From NCBI GenBank assembly GCA_030248135.1, contig JASANC010000913.1, positions 1 through 64,000 of the forward strand: a stretch of 64,000 bases of DNA. Reading direction: 5' to 3'. Source of the DNA: Theristus sp. LFF4_11 (Eukaryota; Nematoda; Chromadorea; Monhysterida; Xyalidae). Every line of letters starts with the position of its first letter. The first letter of the stretch is position 1. This document shows positions 34,961 to 46,065 of this stretch, piece after piece. The translations under genes and the position numbers were made by a program. The notes beneath the pieces are model-generated. The model made no database searches. It worked only from the letters and a program-made list of their open reading frames with translations, and had not been told where the DNA came from.

Positions 34961-37453
34961 ATGTTGCTGGGTGTGCTGATGGTCGTGTTGTTCGCGGTGC
35001 TTGCCTATATGCTCTATAAGTGCCACTACCCGGAACACTACCGCGACATGCAGTCCATTCCTGGACCAAGCCCATTTCCGATTGTGGGCAACTTTCTGCC
35101 CACTGACAACGAAGGTGCATGAGCGCCCTGTCTTGTTTGAACTTTATTTGAACTTGCCAAACGGTACAATTTGTGCTGCAGGCCAAACAAAATGTTTCAT
35201 CGATTTATGGTCGAGCGGAAGCCCCACAAAATTGAAGACGCTCAACAAATACTGGGTGTTTTTGTCAACAGCTGATCACGTTGAGGTACATAGAATGTAT
35301 TCCGTCTCCATTTCAAGTGTAACAAGCAGATAAAATCAAAATGAAACATATCTCTTTATTTACTTTATTAAATGATGAAACCATGTGAAGTGCGGCAGTT
35401 TACAGAAACTGCTGACCGACACGAACAATATCTCAAAAGGCTTCTTTTACACAATCGCTCACCCCTGGCTCGGCTGTCACAATTTACTGACCAGGTGAGC
35501 TGAGGCGTCTTGAATTATTGGTCTTTTTTAGATGTCGATTGTGTTCACGTATTTTAGCACCGGAGCCGAATGGCACAGGCAGCGTCGTCTGCTGACACCT
35601 TCGTTTCATTTCGCCATCTTGAACGACATGGCACCCGCAATGAACGCTCATGTATCGCCATATAATTTTTCCCCAATCAATAATGATTTAGAGTCATCGC
35701 AAGAACTCTACAATTTCTACTCTACCTTTGAATGACACATTTTATTTTATTAGTTCATTTACTTTATGGTTTTTATAATAATTTATTAACAATGTTATTT
35801 CTCCAGGCATTGATTTTGCTGGATAAGTTCCGCGAATCAGTGAAAGTAGCCCGAGGTGCCAGTTTCGACGTGGTTCGCCACATAACCCTGTGCACTTTAG
35901 ATCTACTCTGCGAAACTGTGATGGGCATGTTCGTGCAATCGATTCCATGTGAAGTATGATCTATGTAAAAAAATTCAAATCTAATATAATTTCCAGCCAT
36001 TTGAACTCACAACACCTTCCGGAGCATCCGTACGCGCTGGCACTTGAGCAACACCAAGCTGCGGCCATGCTACGCGTGAGCAGTTTTGTAAGCATGATCG
36101 AGCCGCTCTACAAGTTGCTGCCGCGCTCGAGAACGTTCTATGAATCGATGCATGTCTTGCACAAGTTCACGCGAAATGTGCATACCGTTGCGATCATCGT
36201 TCTAAACGATTTTTTTAAGATTTTTTATCGTTTATTTGTAAGCAGCTGAGGACGGACCAAAACTGCGTATGAAACAGGTGATTCGCGAACGACTGGAGGA
36301 AGCGGAGCCTCGAACGAATGAACAAACTGATTGCAGTCCAGGCATCAATGATCGTGGAATTTCTACTGGAGTGTATGATGAACCGAAGAAACGGCCCGCG
36401 TTTCTTGACCTGTTGCTGCAGCTATACCGCGAAGGTCAACTCAGCCTGGAGGAAGTTCGACAACAAACAGACACGTTCATGTTTGAGGTGCGCATATGTA
36501 CACTATGCTCAGTGCAGAAATACCATACTTTTTAAAAGCTGCAAGTCATTGTAGGCCAAACTAGAGTCGCTGAAAAGCCGCTCTAATTGATGCGAACTGA
36601 AGTCAATTTTAAGGGACACGACACAACGATGATCGCAATCTCATGGGCGTTGTATTGTCTCGGGCGTCATCAGCAGCACCAGCAGCGATGTCAACAAGAA
36701 ATTGAAGAAGTCATTGGTTGGCAGCTTTGAGAGGAGATCTTTCAAAATTCAGGTCCTGTCCCGTTGTACACACACATTTAGCGCATCGGACTAATTGATC
36801 AGGCTCAAAAACATCAGTTGATCCAAGTGACTTAGCGCGCTTGAAACACTTGGAATGCTGCATAAAGGAGTCGCAACGATTGTACGCCACTGTGCCGCAA
36901 ATTGGCCGAACATTAACACAGCCTCTCAAACTTGGTAATAGAACGTTTTTGAAAAGCGCAATAGTTTGCGGGAGACAACGAATCAGCAGTGATGTGGTGA
37001 CACATGGCACATGCTGACGTTGCAGATGACAGCTGCACCCTGCCGGCTGGTGTCACCGTGAGCATTGCGTCCTTCGCGTTGCACCGTGATCCGCAGCAGT
37101 TCACGGATCCGTTGCACTACGATCCGGCTCGATTCAGCGCCGAAAACACAACGAGGCAGCATCCATTCGCGTTTGTGCCGTTTTCGGCGGGACCGAGAAA
37201 TTGCATCGGTTTGGTGGTTTCGATGAATTTTTGTATTGTCCAGGTCATTACGCCGCATTTGTTAAATCTGTCAGCAAAACAGAAGCTTTCAGCGCAAAAA
37301 TTCGCCATGATGGAGATGAAAATTGTGTTGGCTCATATTCTGAAGAGCTTCACGATCACGAGCACGCAAACAGCCGACGAGATGAAGCCGTTGTTTTTGT
37401 TTATTAACCGTCCGATGAATGGCGTTCACTTGATAATGGAACCCCGCAACTGA
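34961..37453 (+). CDS. CYP4: Cytochrome P450, CYP4 type
   Basis: Eleven exons (34961-35114, 35182-35285, 35406-35494, 35558-35651, 35807-35928, 35997-36177, 36251-36487, 36614-36716, 36803-36934, 37026-37208, 37293-37453) give 519 residues. An N-terminal membrane anchor precedes the hinge [16 protein letters not shown]4 landmarks follow: [33 protein letters not shown], the I-helix EGHDTT (near 328), the K-helix ESQR (ExxR) and the heme-binding FSAGPRNC (Cys near 465), ending KFAMMEMK. Such enzymes are ER monooxygenases, often of fatty acids or hormones. A splice acceptor 13 nt before the ATG points to a 5' UTR intron or leader trans-splicing. Two doubtful points: joining exons 1 and 2 drops a helix that is readable in another frame, and the exon 10/11 junction gives CIA instead of CIG, which the family tolerates. 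The exon 6/7 junction is approximate. Confidence 0.88.
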
Positions 37454-38348
37454 ACTCAATCACTTGTACATTTGCGCTTTTTGGGTTACTTTGTACTGAA
37501 ATACATGATTGTATAGCTGAGATCATCTTGAAGTTTTTTTAAAGCACTTGATCAACAAAGAAAACATCAAAGCTCAAACGGTACACGGCTCTGGTGGATA
37601 ATAGAGGCAAATTGGGGCTGACCGGACGTTGCCCTCCGCCCAATAGTCGCACGCGCAAAAGTTTTTCTGATACGAAATGCAATGCAGGGCTTCATTTTCG
37701 GTGCATTCTGCAACAAAGGTGGAGTAAGTTTCTAAATACTAGAAAACAATCTCCTGAGAATCCCAACAGAACAAACCGCAGCATTCGATTCGACGCTTTG
37801 TCAGACGGCCAATGAGAATTCCACTGTCAGCAAATGATATAAAGATCAAGTTAACCATAATAAACGCTGTGCAGTACTTCATTTTTGTGACTTCGTTCTT
37901 ACGGTTTTTAAAAGTGAAAAATATAGTAGGTGATATGAGGGGCTTTTGATTCTTTTATGTTCAGTTTTTACTTTTAGAAATGTTAAACTCTGCCTTTTAT
38001 CAGTTTGCCAACAAAGACATAAATTAGACCAAATTTACGTATTCTTTCTTTTTGTACAAAATAAATGTATTTCCACCGCAGGCAGAGTGAAAATTAAACA
38101 GTCGTCGTGCATGTTTGTAGTGAGACACCATGTGAAACGCTACATGTGTGTCAACCATCGTACTGTTGCGCTCCAAAAAGGCTGCTCCGCTCGAAAAGCA
38201 AAAATGGGAAAAACGAAAACGCTTCGCTTCGTCGGCATTTAATTGTATTCAAACATTTGCGTGTGTTTTGAAAATACAGCAAATGGCAAAATTGTTTTCC
38301 AAACAAAAAAATACAAAAACATTGATATGTACTTTCATAAAAGAAGCA

Positions 38349-40212
38349 TTATCGTCGTAAGCCATGTTCCAGTTTTCTATACAGAATGTTTTCGGCAAAG
38401 CTTCCGGTCACCGTTCGATCGGGCAGCGTGTATGGCAGAAAGTGATGCTTCCAGATGACATACGAGAACGAGATCTGGTCATTGCCGGAGTATTGCTCCA
38501 AGTTTGCAGTCCAGTCGTCCATCAGCCGATGTACTCTGGTGTCTCTGACGACGTTGCTCCAGTTGCGTCGGTTGTCGAACGCAAAGAAGCAGGTCACCCA
38601 GACGCCGTAGTTGTGGATGCCGCTGACGTTCTGACGGATTCGCTTCATCTCACGCAGCCACCATTGTTTCTCAACTAAATGGATCAAATAAATGGACGAA
38701 ACTAATTAATGTCAGAAACCTTTCTCAGTGATCAGAACCACAACTAGGCAAGGCCAAAAGCTGCAAAAATTTATTTCCACCCAGCAATCACTCGGTATGC
38801 CTGCTTGGAGCCAGTATTTCTCGACGAATCCACTCGCGAGATACGCCTGATATTGGGCGGTTGCATTTTGTAGCGGTTGCGGTTGGCCCAAGTAGTTGGT
38901 GGTGCCGAATCTAGCCACGAAATTTGTGGTTGCTTGCACTTCGTTCAATAGCTGGTCACGATTGTGCTGAAAATTTAAAAAAAACGTTACTGTCTCTGAG
39001 AGTGAGCAGCCGAACGATGTAAAGAAAACTTGTTTAAGGCAGCTTCTTGCTTTGCATTACCAACCTGAAACACGATAAACGTACGATTTTGCTCGATCAC
39101 GTACGAGTGAACAATTTGCGCGAATCTGCGGTTCTTGATGAAGACAGTTCCGTCGACCCAGACGAGCACGTCGTAGCACTGGAGCAGTGGCATTCGATGC
39201 AGCTGCAGTTTGACGTGCGCCGCCAGATTGCGCGTGTGGTTGTTGTTGTGTAGGCCGTTCACTGCGTGCGCGTTCGATGCAGCCAACAACACGTCCCACA
39301 TGCCTGACTCGTACAAGTCGACTATCTGACGGAGAACATGTTGACAATGAAAATAATGCACGTTGCTCGCGGTTAATTGAAAAAAAATATTAAAAAACAT
39401 ATTGATCAGCCTAGTCATGCCACAGATTATTGAATATTTAAAAGTGTGAAAAAGCGTGGTCGAGCTGTCGAGCAAAAAATACACACTCCTCGTGTTTTTT
39501 CTGTTGTCCAGAGCAAAAAAACCGCTAAGACACAGTTGTCAGCTTGTACATTTGCTAGTATTTATCGTTTCAAATGCAATTGCATTGTCCACCTGCCACT
39601 TCGATGTCTTGTTCAGGTCGTGTCGATCGGTTATAACGAAAAAGTCTGCCCTTATGCCGTCCACTGGCTCCTTCAAGTTGCGTTCGTAGGTGCCCATAAA
39701 ACTGGTCACGATCGCAACTCGGTGTTTCAGCAGACCTGTTGAAAAAAAAACATTTTAAAGCTGGATGTAGCGCCATGTGGACGGCCGTTAATTTTGGTTG
39801 CTCTGACTAGATTTCATCTAGTTGTAGTTTAAAAACTTTGAAACTACCATCTGAAGTGTTTTGAAGCGCAGCGCTGCTGTTAGCGAGATCGAGAACAAAA
39901 GCGACCGAGCAGTACGATTCAGAGTTTGTCCCGTTCTTCTTTCGCCATTTCGCCAATTGCAGAACTCAAATTTACAATGAAAAACACTGACTGATTTTGA
40001 GTTCGAGTATTGGATTTAAGGAGAGATTTTAGGTTCGAGTTTTCCCTTGCCTTTTCGGTGTCCGAAGAAACAACAAACAAACCTTTGAAACAGAACAGAC
40101 CGAGTTCATGGCGGTTTTGGTAGAGTGAAAACGACGTCAGCAACGCACCAACAAGCACCAACAACAAAACGACCGATCGAAAATTTGCACCGTGCAACTT
40201 TCTGCTAGCCAT
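38349..40212 (-). CDS. DUF616-type predicted glycosyltransferase (type II membrane)
   Basis: Five exons (40083-40212, 39593-39735, 39065-39325, 38720-38966, 38349-38674) give 368 residues. A short basic N-terminus is followed by one hydrophobic anchor (about 13-31), the layout of Golgi type II enzymes. Exon 2 has VAIVTSFMGTYERNLKEP and ADFFVITD, where this family places its nucleotide-sugar fold. Then come HRMPLLQCYDVLVWVDGTV, the conserved metal/sugar-binding strand of DUF616, an HNRDQLLNEV segment, WWLREMKRI and DQISFSYVIWKH. The substrate is unknown. Exon 4 reads through a stretch (SDCWVEINFCSFWPC) that could contain a mini-intron, but the open form keeps phase. Best guess: a Golgi glycan-modifying enzyme. 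Confidence 0.75.
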
Positions 40213-41056
40213 AAAACCAAACTGGTAGTGGAAAATTCGTTTTTTTTGAAAGTGCTTGTTTTGGATTATGAGAAAGTCAGCTAAATTTATCTGCTAACAA
40301 TTTCCCATGGTCATAAAGTGAAAAATAACGTAAACTGACTGCTTTTCACAAACACCGTTGTGCTGCTGCGCGCTCCAATGCTCGCTTTTTGGTGTTTCGG
40401 AGGTTTCCATTTTTAAATTTGTGCATTTCCGCGTCAGTTGCGAAATAAAATAAAGCTTAGGTGCAGTGACGCTTGGAAAATTCGTTAAGCTGTTTCACCA
40501 TTTCAACGACTGCGCTTTCTTCAAGCACTCCACCACACAATTATGCAAATCATAATAATTTTTAGGTTGAGTTCATGCCATTTGCCATTATTTCTGATAA
40601 AAAGTTTTTAACTTCATTTCGAACGTTTGTTCTGCTTAGATTAAAGATTGTACTTTTCATTGAGGTTCAAAAGTGTGAAAGCTTTTCTAACAAAACAGGA
40701 GAACAATCAATATTTTTCAACACCGTCACAGTTGTAAGCGAGCGAAAAAACAATAGCAGTTTGCTTGCACATGTATGTTACAAGTAACAACTTTGAGGTT
40801 TTTGGCCGCGGGTTAAGCAGAATTGTCCCCCGCTTGATTTTGGTCTAATATTAGCGACGCGGAATTGAGTCGCATCCACATGGTTGTTGTATTTGGATAA
40901 TAAAAGTAACACCGTCAAATTTTATGACATAAATGATACGCTAAACTTTCAACGGTTTTTCATTCACAAAAAGCATCATTCGCTCATACGGCACGCAACA
41001 AAAGGAAGATATACTCTTAATGTCAAGCAGATCGGATGGTTTCAAATTTCATCACT
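40213..41056. other. Spacer without recognised gene
   Basis: AT-rich sequence downstream of the precursor gene at 41057 and upstream of the glycosyltransferase start. Nothing further is supported. Confidence 0.5.
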
Positions 41057-41406
41057 TCAGAATCGTACACGTTGACTGAACATGTCATCGGCGAAGTCCT
41101 GACGTTTCTGACCAGCCAACGGAAACGGGTACACAAAACTGAGTCGACGCCGACCACTGCTTGCTTCGTCTGTGCCGTCCACATGGCCGTCTTGTATCCT
41201 TTTGCCTAGTCCCATTGTCATTAACCACCGATGCTTCGGAGGGCTGTTGTCACTGGAACGATTTGAAGTCCAAGCATGTACAGCATAACATACGTACAAG
41301 TGTGCATAGAACTCAAGCTTGGAACCTACCGTTTTACATTGGAACAACGACTAACAAATATTGAAGCAGTCAGAAGAACCAGCATAATATGGAGCTTTGC
41401 GGCCAT
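41057..41406 (-). CDS. Putative neuropeptide precursor D (Gly-Leu-amide type)
   Basis: Two exons (41330-41406, 41057-41252), joined in phase 2, give 90 residues. Residues 1-21 form a clear signal peptide (MAAKLHIMLVLLTASIFVSR then Cys). Basic cleavage sites lie at KR25-26, GKR42-44, GRRR59-62 and KR75-76. Expected products are a peptide 27-41 ending WLMTMGL-amide, a spacer 45-58 with a possible amide, a 63-74 peptide LSFVYPFPLAGQ, and a C-terminal 77-90 peptide beginning Gln and ending QRVRF at the stop. Signal peptide, spaced dibasic sites and Gly before basic pairs are the classic layout of neuropeptide precursors. I recognise no named family. Confidence 0.72.
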
Positions 41407-42271
41407 TTTTGTGGACTGTAGCCGTGCTATTGCATGAATGTCGGTTTTTGTTTTGATATCCTTAATGGTAGAAATTGTCAAAAAACAAGAATATAAAACC
41501 TAGAAAAAAAATCAAAATTTCGGCACATAACTTTAAGCAACCAGTTTGATTGAATTTCACTAAACTAAAGAGTTCCCTGAGATGTAATTCATTCTCCCAG
41601 CCTCATCACCTGGGTTTTAACGGCCCCACAGTCCACACACAGAGCACAACACAGCAACAGCACAAAATACGCTGAAATGACACAGGTTCTATCATCTGCT
41701 TTTTGCCGGAAGTGTTTTCTGACTGAAATATACATGTGGTTCAACTTGACTTCGTGCTGAGGTTTGAATGTGACTAATGGATCCCAACACGAGCAAATTA
41801 CGTCTGGGTAGCGGAGTACAGAGGACATGAAGGTAACCAAACCAACAACATGTACGTGTATCACGGCCACCCTGGAGAAACTGAATTTTTTTTGTACATA
41901 TTTTTATACAATTAGAGATAGAGATAAAACCTCCTACTTATTCAAAAATCAATGTATTCATTAAGCCATTCTTTATTAATTAATGCCATCCTTCATTGGT
42001 TCACTTTATGTATGTATGAAGTGGATTCAATGTATGGATTCGCCAAATCTCAATAAATATCAATTGGATCGCAGAACGTTCGGGAAACTCATATATAATC
42101 AAAAAAATTGTCATGGTCAAAAGCGAAGATAATAAGCAGTAGCTAAATCGTGCCATTTTGGAGTCAGTCGAGCAGCCGCAGGATTAGACATTTGAATTTG
42201 ACGAATCAACTGGCGTGCTCGGGCTGCGTTTCTATGCGGGGAAAACACAAAAAAATGTGAGGAAAATTAAA

Positions 42272-42763
42272 TACGGTACAGTCTGGCATATAAAACGCCG
42301 TACAGCCGAGCGAATAAAAATTTGTTTTTATGGGTGAAATTTCTGCAGACACCGTCAAATGACTACCCACCCACCCTCATTAACAGCTTTGTGTGGCCGC
42401 CATAGTGTTCCTCTTTTTCAGTTTCTCGCACATTGTGATTTGCTTTTCAAATAGTTTTGGTTCGCTTCCCCGATTTTTTGCATTGTATTCGACATTCGAC
42501 AACGACGCTTCTGAATCCCAACGACGTCGCCATGAAATGAAACAAAAGTTTTGAGACGTTTTGTAATTGACATTCATCGCCCTTTTATAAACGTCTTCTG
42601 TCGTTCCACGGCAAGAAATGGGGCAAAAACAAAACAACGGTCTGGTTTTTGACAGTTGTAGGATTTTTTAAAAAAACGTTTTGGCTTCTTGCCCGTAGAC
42701 ACTCCACCCTTTTCGTTGGGGGCGGGCTTATAAAGCGCCTTATTTGCAAGTCTTTACGGTACG
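42272..42763 (-). mobile_element. MITE family B, diverged copy
   Basis: The right end TTTGCAAGTCTTTACGGTA with CCCTTTTCGTTGGGGGCGGG is the family B terminus in reverse orientation. The left end TACGGTACAGTCTGGCATAT is a degraded partner. It is followed 40 bp on by another family B start. Confidence 0.6.
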
Positions 42764-42802
42764 TGCAAATGGAAATTGCGATTTTGAATGAATAGCTATA
42801 CC

Positions 42803-43350
42803 ATACCGTAAAGTCTTGCAAGTTCTTTCCACTGATAAAACCCTCCCCCAAAAGTGAACAGACTGTCATACGGCGTGAAATTAAAAAATTCAAAATTTTG
42901 ACTTTGTCAAAATCCCACCACTGGGGTTACGTCGTCGTGTCTTGTTCATTATGGTTACAATGCCACAGAAAAATTGGAATAAACTGAAGAAAATTATCTG
43001 AACAGCAAATCTCAACTTATGAGCACTAAAATCAAAAGCACGACCACAACGAGTCGTTTTTCGTCGTCGGACAAACGGAGGGAGCGGAGGGGAGACCCGC
43101 GATCAAAGGTGACTTAAGTTATGAGCACTAAAAAATCTGAAACACAACGACGACGGCGACAACAACGACGACGACATCGTCGTCTACATGGGGTACGGGG
43201 GCGGGGGCAGCAGAAAATTTGACGGTGAACCGACAGCTAAAACGGTGGTTGAAGCTCAAGGTTCCACCCTGTCAAAATCTGGACAGAAAACACGAATTTT
43301 TGCTAAAAAACGACACTATGCAAGTGAAAAAATTAAAAACAACAACAAAA
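42803..43350 (+). mobile_element. MITE family B, long form, copy 2 (right end unclear)
   Basis: It starts TACCGTAAAGTCTTGCAAG, then GTCATACGGCGTGAAATT. From about 42940 it matches the interior of 15345-15953 (GTTACAATGCCACAG, TTATGAGCACTAAAA, a GAC-rich tract), partly duplicated. I could not place a clean right terminus. Confidence 0.55.
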
Positions 43351-43359
43351 GTTAGAACA

Positions 43360-44204
43360 AACGAGTTGTAACGTGGCCAAGCGCCTGACGCAGGGTTACT
43401 CCAGATTCTAAAATAAGTCCATTAAAACAAGATTTAAAAAATCGTGCAAGAAAATTGAATTCAGCAACTTGCTGGGGAAAGAAATTCGCGTTGAAGAAAA
43501 CTGATCGTTTATTTAGCCCTTCGTTATTCGATGGCTTGATTCTCGCACTGAAAAAAAAGTCGAAATGTATAATTTATTTAAATTTTTTACAATCGTTTGA
43601 GCATGGAAAATTTTGCTAAAAAAGGAAAACTTACCGGCTTTGCTGCCGCACTGCAGTGGTCGTTTGCAAAAAGCAAATTACAATCACAGCCACAAATAAT
43701 GACAATCTTGATGACATCATGAATTTATAACGTTTCATTCATACCTTGTTGGCCGGTGTCATGCCGGCATCTGCAAGGAGGTTTTATTGCTCATTATTCC
43801 TTTTGTTCATTTCATGGCTTTTCTTTTTGTTTCATTGGAAGAAAGGTTCAACGCAGATTTTTCATTTTTTCAGCTGTTTTTTTTACATAGTGTAGCTTGA
43901 TTTTGTGTCCGGAACGTTAAAGTTTGGTTTTTTGGTCACGATCTGGCAATAATCCACTGCATTATTAACCCATTATAAGATAAGCCGTCTAGTAATTTTG
44001 AAAAACGCTATATTTTGCCGAATATTCAGTGTGATTGCACAAATTTATCTGTTTCCTATTTCTATGAGTACTCTCTTGTCTTGAAAGATTTGCCACATTG
44101 TATGAAATGACGCAACATTTACAACCGAAGATACTGCTGAAGGGAACCTTGTAAGGCCAAAGAAGCCGCAAAGTTGTAAGTTCCTGCAATGCGTCTATCA
44201 GCAT
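43360..44204 (-). CDS. Possible small gene or precursor, exons uncertain
   Basis: Several short minus-strand segments sit between good splice signals: ELTTLRLLWPYK before a GT donor (near 44150-44185), a 26-nt piece at about 43745-43770, a 16-nt piece near 43644-43659, and a final open stretch from about 43545 to 43363 of some 60 codons containing NEGLNKRSVFFNANFFP. The last frame has a dibasic site, as in the neighbouring precursors, but I found no signal peptide or start that joins in phase. This may be a decayed or unrelated gene, or chance. Confidence 0.25.
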
Positions 44205-44437
44205 CCTTTATGAAGTATGATATTTCAGCAATTTTCTGTGCCAAATCAAGTAAACATGCGCGTGCTTTATTAACAGCTGTATTTGCTGTAGTTAAAAACT
44301 TTGTGGATTTTCACTTTGCGGAACAGCACATCAGAATGTAAGGACATATTAGCCTAGTGCAATAGATCTTTTGTGTTATACTGTATCGCAAAAAGCCACA
44401 CACACACAACCATCGATTAGTCGATATCAATGTCTGA

Positions 44438-45843
44438 TCAAACATTTCTATCCGTGACCCAACCGATACGCAGCTCTCGTTGCGGCATCGGAAACGGCGA
44501 CACAAACGTCAACTTCATCAGTTTGTTTGCGTGCGCCTTGCGGAAACGAAACAATTCGCTGGCGCGCTTCCGCGGATGCTCGATTGCCAGCATTCGACCG
44601 TTGCGCTCAGCCGCGGCGCTGGACTTGCTGAAATGAAATTCATTGGTTTTACTGGATGTAATCACAAAACGACATGCTACAGGGCACGCCGAAAAAATTC
44701 ACAAATTTAGAGAGAGTGTGTCATCAACCAACTTGTTCGGCTTTAGTGCCATCAGCAGACGCTTGTATTTCCAGTTGCTTGTTGTTCCCAATTTTTTTGT
44801 GCTGAAAAACATTGACATAAAACCTGAAAAAAGGTGTTCACATTTCTAGAATTGAGTGGTCTTACCCTAAATCGTTCGTAATAGCTGGTAACAAATAGAA
44901 CAGCCCGGTATGTACGCTAGAGCTGAAAGTAGTAAAAGTATAGTGAAATTTCCAAAGCTAGACGTGCTGTATTGTCGTTGCTTTTAGTTTTCTTTGATTC
45001 AATGCGTTAGCAAACGTCCAAGGGAATCAGTTTCATGCTTGATGCGGAAATTCAAAACGACCCTAGTGACTCAACCGTATCTGAGGACACGGGCCACTTC
45101 ACCAATTTTGAATTCCCGCGTCAAGCATGAAACTGCTTTTTTTATCTCAATGCGTGCATTGAGTCGCAAACCAATACAAAAGAGAAAGCGAATGGATTCT
45201 CAAACTCGTCATGTGAGTAGCGCACCGTTTTGCCGATCGATCGAAGTCAACCGGTACAAACCACACGTCGTGGCCGTCACGAATCACGCCTCGTTTGCCG
45301 AAACGCAGCTGCCGAAACGAAGGAAAGCTGCTCGGAAAAGAGGCTGCATAACAATATTGACTTGACAACGATCTGTGTTTCATCCAAGGTGAATCCTTCA
45401 AGGCATAAATCTTGAAGCGGTTTACCAAAATCGAGAAATAACCACGTGACGTTGATGTATACATGATGACCACATCAGATCTTCGTTTCATCCTTTCCTA
45501 AGCCGGTGCCTGTTCGACTAACCTCCTGTTCAGCCGATGTTTTCCGTCATACGGAAACACGACTTTTCCGTCATACGGAAACACGACACTCAGCCGGGGC
45601 ATCGACGCCAAGTAGCCGAAGCGAGTGGATGCGGCGCGTTTGCCGCTCGCGACGGTGTGCTCAATCGGGGAGGCCTGCTCGTCACTGAAGTGAAACGAAC
45701 GTTCTCAGTCGTCAAAGACATTTGCAGAATGAACACACTGTTCCTTGATGGAAGCCACCACACCTGACAAAAATCGGCGTTGGAAAACCGCTACACGTCG
45801 CCAAGGTTGCCACGAACGTGACAACCCAGTTTAGTGAGCACAT
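44438..45843 (-). CDS. Putative RF-amide neuropeptide precursor A
   Basis: Six exons (45764-45843, 45523-45684, 45226-45327, 44866-44922, 44729-44801, 44438-44623) give 219 residues. Residues 1-19 are a signal peptide (MCSLNWVVTFVATLATCSG). Basic sites: GKR41-43, GKR91-93, KR114-115, KR147-148, RKR176-178. The best product is SFPSFRQLRF-amide (81-90; preceded by a single Arg). Others are a 44-90 extended form, 94-113 (GVIRDGH...DRSA) and 116-146. Near the C-terminus ELFRF is followed by Arg-Lys with no amidating Gly. The exon with QLRFGKR starts and ends in phase 2, exactly like the corresponding exons of the genes at 50.6 and 51.9 kb. A 24-bp duplication repeats VVFPYDGK in frame. This looks like a brain or endocrine secreted peptide source; the receptor is unknown. 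Confidence 0.75.
44993..45172. mobile_element. Inverted-repeat element, family G, copy 1
   Basis: The outer ends TTTGATTCAATGCGTTAG and GTGCATTGAGTCGCAAA are inverted repeats. Inside, AATCAGTTTCATGCTTGATG pairs with TCAAGCATGAAACTG. It lies in the third intron of precursor A. A related element is at 48034-48215. Confidence 0.65.
45537..45588. repeat. 24-bp in-frame tandem duplication in precursor A
   Basis: The unit TTTTCCGTCATACGGAAACA(CGAC) occurs twice head to tail, adding eight codons (VVFPYDGK) in frame. The unit itself holds a TTTCCGTNNTACGGAAA palindrome. Confidence 0.9.
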
Positions 45844-46002
45844 CAATGGCGGTTGTTAGATGTTCGTATATCCGATTACACTGAAAAATATTTTGACGAT
45901 TTTGAGACAAAAATTGGGGGAGCAGGCCGCAAAAATCGGTCGGAACCGAAATCATCAAATTATCTGTCCGGATCGTTTGTTTCTGACGTGAAGACTATGG
46001 GT

Positions 46003-46065
46003 CTCCGTATTGCACGCTGTTCTAACAGTTTTATCGGAGTTTCATGCGTTTTCCAAAGTAAATGC
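46003..46065. repeat. Diverged copy of the CGGAGTTT/AATGGATGG retroposon tail
   Basis: GGGTCTCCGTATTGCACGCT...TTTTATCGGAGTTTCATGCG matches the block at 53936-54016 (GGGTCTCCGAATTTTCATGC...CTTTATCGGAGTTTCCTGC). The ATGGATGG end is lost. It lies between precursor A and the EB protein gene. Confidence 0.6.

Larger units (their letters stand above)
41407..43360. other. Spacer with family B MITE remains
   Basis: Upstream of precursor D. It contains family B MITE copies (from 42272). A possible hydrophobic exon on the minus strand near 41627-41690 reads YFVLLLCCALCVDCGAVKTQ between good splice signals but connects to nothing I can support. Confidence 0.45.

Noticed and set aside
37209..37292. In-frame coding insert in the P450 after the heme Cys
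   Set aside because: The family has QKFAM directly after the Cys motif, and a GT...CAG intron restores it.
41589..41870. 93-codon minus-strand frame with a hydrophobic segment
   Set aside because: A possible exon (YFVLLLCCALCVDCGAVKTQ) lies within it, but it joins no start or partner exon, so it is not called as a gene.
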